A stretch of 64,000 nucleotides of DNA from Actinomycetes bacterium (GTDB lineage Bacteria; Actinomycetota; Actinomycetes; Propionibacteriales; Propionibacteriaceae): the NCBI GenBank assembly GCA_023392635.1, contig JAEVYS010000120.1, positions 62,001-126,000 of the forward strand. Direction: 5' to 3'. Shown here one piece after another: positions 61,022 to 64,000 of the stretch. The notes beneath the pieces were generated by a model. The model saw only the letters and a list, made by a program, of their open reading frames with translations, ran no database searches and had not been told where the DNA came from. How positions within the stretch are numbered: position 1 is the stretch's first letter; each line of letters starts with the position of its first letter. A program made the position numbers and the translations under genes.

Positions 61022-62194
61022 TCAGTGCTCCTCCCTCGTCGCGAACTTGCCTTCCTCGGCGATGCGGCGGTTGAGCTCGTGCAGGTACCGGTCCTCGTCG
61101 AGTTCGGGGATCGAGACCTCCTGGCCGGTCCACCCCGAGAGGTGGATGGCATTGGCCAGCCGCACGCCGTGGATGCCGTCCCCGACCGGCGCGATGAGCG
61201 GCGTGCCGTCCAGGATGTGTGCGGAGAAGTTCTCGATCACCGCCGGGTGCTGGTCGCCCCAGCTCGATTCGTACGTCTTCGTGGTGGTGGTCATCAGTTC
61301 GGAGGTGTCGGCGCCGCCGGAGAAGATCCGCATCACATCCGACATGTCCATGCCCCGGCTCAGCTCCTGCTCCGACGCGCTCAGCACGGTGACGGTGACC
61401 TTCTTCGAGTCCTCCACCACGATCTTGCCCGCATCCAGCAGGATCTCCAGGCGGTCGGTGCCCGGCAGGTCATGCGTGCAGGTGATGAACGTCCCGGTGG
61501 CCCCTTCGCCGAAGTCCACGACGGCGGTGACCTCGTCCTCGACCGCGATGTCGCGCCGGAAGCCGAAGGCGAGCTTGGCGAAGACCGACGACGGGATGCC
61601 GCAGATCCACTGCCACAGGTCGAGTTGGTGAGGTGCCTGGTTCACCAGGACCCCCCCGCCCTCGCCGCCCCAGGTGGCGCGCCAGTCACTCTGGTCGTAG
61701 TAGCCCTGGGGGCGCCACCAGGTGGTGATGATCCAGCTGGTGTGTCGCAACGCACCGAGGCTGCCCCCGGCGACGAGCTCCCGGAGATCGGTGTAGAGGG
61801 GGTTCGTCCGCTGGTTGAACATGATCGCGGTGGTGAGCTCGGGTTTCGACGCGGCGAGGTCCAGCAGCTCGCGCACCTGCGCGGTGTAGACCCCGGCCGG
61901 CTTCTCCACCAGGACATGGACGCCGCGGCTCAGCGCGTCGATACCCATTCTGGGATGCAGGTAGTGCGGCACGGTGGTGACCACGGCGTCGACGTCGCCG
62001 CTGTCGAGCAGGGCGAGATGGTCGGTGTAGAACGGGACGCCGTAATCCTCGGCGATCCCGCGCTTGGCCTCGTCGGTGTCGCAGATCGCGGCCAGTACCG
62101 TGTTGGGTACGCGCCCGGCGGCCAGGAACCCGGCGTAGTAGCCGCCCTGGGCGCCCAGCCCGATGATGCCCAGTCGTACGCGTCGCTCAGCCAT
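61022..62194 (-). CDS. Gfo/Idh/MocA-family oxidoreductase
   Basis: A 390-residue NAD(P)-dependent sugar dehydrogenase-type protein. Rossmann motif GIIGLGAQGGYYAGF near residue 9, the EKPAG motif (catalytic Lys) near 98, and NQAPHQLDLWQW near 180 for substrate binding. Likely oxidises a ring hydroxyl of a sugar, polyol or glycoside; substrate unknown. First gene of the leftward pair; ATG 62194 has AAGGGGAC upstream. Confidence 0.92.
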   Translation of the reverse strand: MAERRVRLGIIGLGAQGGYYAGFLAAGRVPNTVLAAICDTDEAKRGIAEDYGVPFYTDHLALLDSGDVDAVVTTVPHYLHPRMGIDALSRGVHVLVEKPAGVYTAQVRELLDLAASKPELTTAIMFNQRTNPLYTDLRELVAGGSLGALRHTSWIITTWWRPQGYYDQSDWRATWGGEGGGVLVNQAPHQLDLWQWICGIPSSVFAKLAFGFRRDIAVEDEVTAVVDFGEGATGTFITCTHDLPGTDRLEILLDAGKIVVEDSKKVTVTVLSASEQELSRGMDMSDVMRIFSGGADTSELMTTTTKTYESSWGDQHPAVIENFSAHILDGTPLIAPVGDGIHGVRLANAIHLSGWTGQEVSIPELDEDRYLHELNRRIAEEGKFATREEH

Positions 62195-62256
62195 GGGTCG
62201 GTCCCCTTCGTCGGTGGATGTGGCCCTCACGCTAGGCCGGTCCCCACAGGCCGACG

Positions 62257-62292
62257 CCAGTTGTTGCCACCGGTTGTCGGCGCCGGTTGCCA
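62257..62292. promoter_or_regulatory. Three direct repeats at 13-bp spacing, candidate operator of divergent sugar genes
   Basis: CCAGTTGTTG (62257), CCGGTTGTCG (62270) and CCGGTTGCCA (62283) start exactly 13 bp apart in the 127-bp gap between the divergent pairs. Even phasing suggests cooperative binding of a regulator that is not in the window. Confidence 0.55.
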
Positions 62293-62321
62293 GCCCGCCG
62301 GGGGTGGACTGCAATGTGGAC

Positions 62322-63146
62322 ATGTGGCAACTGTCCGGATTCATTGACGAGATCTCCCCCGACCTGGCTGAGCAGGTGGCCCTGGCCACCGACCTGGGAC
62401 TGCGATTCGTCGAGCTCAGGTCCGTCTGGGACGTGAACATCCTCGACCTCGACGTCGACCAGCTGGCGCGGGTCCGCCGCACCCTCGGCGACGCCGGCCT
62501 GGCGGTGTCGAGCATCGGGTCACCCATCGGCAAGATCCCCGTCACCGAGGACAACGCGCCACACGTGGAGCGCCTGAAGCACGCGCTGGAGGTCGCCCGC
62601 TCCTTCGAAGCCCCGTTCCTCAGGATGTTCTCCTACTTCATGCCCGACGGCGCCGCGCCCGACGACTACCGCGACGAGGTCGTCGCGCGGTTGGGCGAAC
62701 TCGCCGCGGTCGCGGAGGGCTCCGGCGTCACCCTGATCCACGAGAACGAGAAGGAGATCTTCGGCGACATCCCCCGCCGCTGCCTCGACCTCGTCCAGGC
62801 GGTGGACAGCCCGGCGCTGCGGCTGACCTGGGACAACGCCAACTTCGTTCAGTGCGGCGTGCGACCCTTCACCGAGGGCTACGCCGGGCTGTCTCCCTAC
62901 GTCGAGTACCTTCAGGTCAAGGACGCCCTCGCCGACGGCACCGTGGTACCGGCCGGCGAGGGGGACGGGGAGTTCCGCGAGACGGTCCGTGCGTTCGCGC
63001 GCGACGGCTTCGACGGATTCGCCTCCCTGGAACCGCACCTCGGGTTCGGGCACTCGCTGGGCGGGTTCTCCGGCCCCGACAACTGGCGCCGCGCCCACGC
63101 TGCGTTCACCCGCATGCTCGACGAGGAGGGCATCGCGTATGCCTGA
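62322..63146 (+). CDS. Sugar phosphate isomerase/epimerase family TIM-barrel protein
   Basis: A 274-residue TIM barrel, a different branch from the one at 60172. GFIDEISPDLAEQVALATDLGLRFVELR (read in parts) gives strand 1-2; metal ligands are likely Glu in HENEKEIFG (about 143), Asp in WDNANFVQ (about 175), and His/Lys regions QVKDAL and LEPHLGFG. No Shine-Dalgarno is evident before ATG 62322; CAATGT sits 4 nt upstream. Overlaps the next gene by 8 bp. Confidence 0.9.
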   Translation: MWQLSGFIDEISPDLAEQVALATDLGLRFVELRSVWDVNILDLDVDQLARVRRTLGDAGLAVSSIGSPIGKIPVTEDNAPHVERLKHALEVARSFEAPFLRMFSYFMPDGAAPDDYRDEVVARLGELAAVAEGSGVTLIHENEKEIFGDIPRRCLDLVQAVDSPALRLTWDNANFVQCGVRPFTEGYAGLSPYVEYLQVKDALADGTVVPAGEGDGEFRETVRAFARDGFDGFASLEPHLGFGHSLGGFSGPDNWRRAHAAFTRMLDEEGIAYA

Positions 63147-64000
63147 GACCCGCACGGCGGTGGTGGGTCTCGGCGACATCTCGGCGCTGCACCTGGACGC
63201 GATCGCGGACAACCCCCGGATCCGGCTCGTCGCCGTCTGCGACGTCGACGCTGTGCGCGCGGCGGATGCCGCCGGGCGGTGGGGCGTCCCCGGCTTCACA
63301 GAGGTCCGGGAACTGCTCGAGGTGCTCCGCCCCGACGTGGTGCACGTCACGACTCCGCACTCCCAGCACGTCGCGGTCGCCCTGCTGGCGCTCGCAGCCG
63401 GCGCGGCGGTGCTGACCGAGAAGCCGGTCGGGCACACCGTCGCCTCCGCCCAGCGACTCCGCTCGGCCGCGGCCCTGTCCTCGTCGAAGGTCGGCGTGGT
63501 GTTCCAGAACCGCTACAACCCCACGTCGATCGCCCTGCGCGATGCCCTGGCCGCGGGCCGCATCGGCCCGGTCCTGGGCGCGCGGGCAGCCGTCTGGTGG
63601 ACGCGGACCCCCGCCTACTACGCGGCTGCGCCCTGGCGGGGGCGCTGGGCCGAGGCAGGCGGCGGCGTGCTGATCAACCAGGCGATCCACACCCTCGACC
63701 TGCTGCTGTGGTTGTTGGGCGAACCGGTCAGCGTCCGCGGACGGGCCGACACGCTCGCGCTGCCCGCCTCCGTCGAGGTGGAGGACACCGCCACGATCGT
63801 GCTCGAACACCCCCACGGTGTCCGCTCGACCTTCTTCGCCACCAACACCCACGTCCGCAACGATGACGTGGAGCTCGAGGTCACCGGGCGCGACGGCACC
63901 CTGCGGCTCGGCGGCGGCGAGGCCGCCCTTGTCACGGGAGCGCGGACCACCCTCCTGGCGACCGATGCGCAGGCGGGCGGCGAGCGCTCCTACTGGGGGC
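63139..64000 (+). CDS. Gfo/Idh/MocA-family oxidoreductase, partial
   Basis: The first 287 codons; the gene continues past the window. Rossmann motif VVGLGDISALH near residue 8, CDVDAVRA, catalytic TEKPVGH near 95, and NQAIHTLDLLLW near 178. ATG 63139 has GGAGGG upstream and overlaps the TIM-barrel stop by 8 bp, so translation is coupled. It mirrors the oxidoreductase at 61022 but the two differ too much to be a recent duplication. Confidence 0.9.
   Translation, partial: MPETRTAVVGLGDISALHLDAIADNPRIRLVAVCDVDAVRAADAAGRWGVPGFTEVRELLEVLRPDVVHVTTPHSQHVAVALLALAAGAAVLTEKPVGHTVASAQRLRSAAALSSSKVGVVFQNRYNPTSIALRDALAAGRIGPVLGARAAVWWTRTPAYYAAAPWRGRWAEAGGGVLINQAIHTLDLLLWLLGEPVSVRGRADTLALPASVEVEDTATIVLEHPHGVRSTFFATNTHVRNDDVELEVTGRDGTLRLGGGEAALVTGARTTLLATDAQAGGERSYWG

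Overview
The window comes from a high-GC Gram-positive bacterium, very probably an actinomycete of the Propionibacteriales/Propionibacteriaceae type. The inference rests on strongly GC-biased codon use, frequent GTG starts, actinobacterial SOS boxes (CGAAC-N4-GTTCG), an actinobacterial-only gene set (DUF7455, DUF3046, DUF6458, ClgR, the NdgR-type IclR regulator, the MT0933-like antitoxin family), a B12-dependent class II ribonucleotide reductase, and a parE - sigA - sigB neighbourhood typical of the phylum. The exact genus cannot be read from the sequence. It is chromosomal: no IS element, phage gene, tRNA, rRNA or CRISPR array was seen, and no gene-free stretch exceeds 300 bases.

Layout. 1-2.9 kb: a galactitol-type PTS (IIC partial, IIB) divergent from a PRD/EIIA regulator with a perfect inverted repeat between them. 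3-5.9 kb: beta-carbonic anhydrase, type IIA topoisomerase B subunit, DUF7455. 6-8.4 kb: macrodomain hydrolase translationally coupled to an S9 peptidase. 8.5-11.8 kb: gluABCD-type amino-acid ABC importer. 11.9-16.6 kb: primary sigma factor, oligopeptidase B, group 2 sigma factor. 16.7-28.3 kb: TesB thioesterase, PAC2 protein, LysR regulator with a possible small divergent gene, HrpA helicase, Usp plus flavin-binding protein, AEC transporter divergent from an acyltransferase, and small proteins.

28.4-33.6 kb: the nrdR-nrdJ operon, an SOS-controlled small membrane protein, and lexA, with four LexA boxes in 170 bp. 33.6-38.7 kb: the miaA-dapF-hflX-dinG operon. 38.8-44.6 kb: orphan MT0933-like antitoxin, miaB, rny, and clgR-DUF3046-recA-recX with an SOS box inside the recA promoter. 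44.6-49.6 kb: the ftsK-rimO-pgsA-cinA operon. 49.7-54.8 kb: ddl-thiL, PlsC-like acyltransferase, leuCD. 54.8-60.1 kb: NdgR-like regulator, DUF6458, Lrp-DUF2332 divergent from an aminotransferase-YitT pair, and a degenerate MBL-fold protein. 60.2-64 kb: two divergent pairs, each a TIM-barrel isomerase/epimerase plus a Gfo/Idh/MocA oxidoreductase. This last block is the most likely source of an uncharacterised sugar or glycoside pathway and runs off the window.

Themes. (i) DNA damage and DNA supply are clustered: lexA, recA/recX, dinG, nrdR/nrdJ, ftsK and a probable SOS division inhibitor. (ii) At least a dozen transcription-unit-first genes have a TANNNT -10 hexamer 6-8 nt before the start codon and no Shine-Dalgarno, i.e. 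leaderless mRNAs, while operon-internal genes have clear Shine-Dalgarno sequences or stop/start overlaps. (iii) Two diverged copies of a ~54-bp palindromic intergenic element lie after nrdJ and beside ftsK/thiL. (iv) An evenly spaced triple repeat lies in the divergent promoter of the sugar block.
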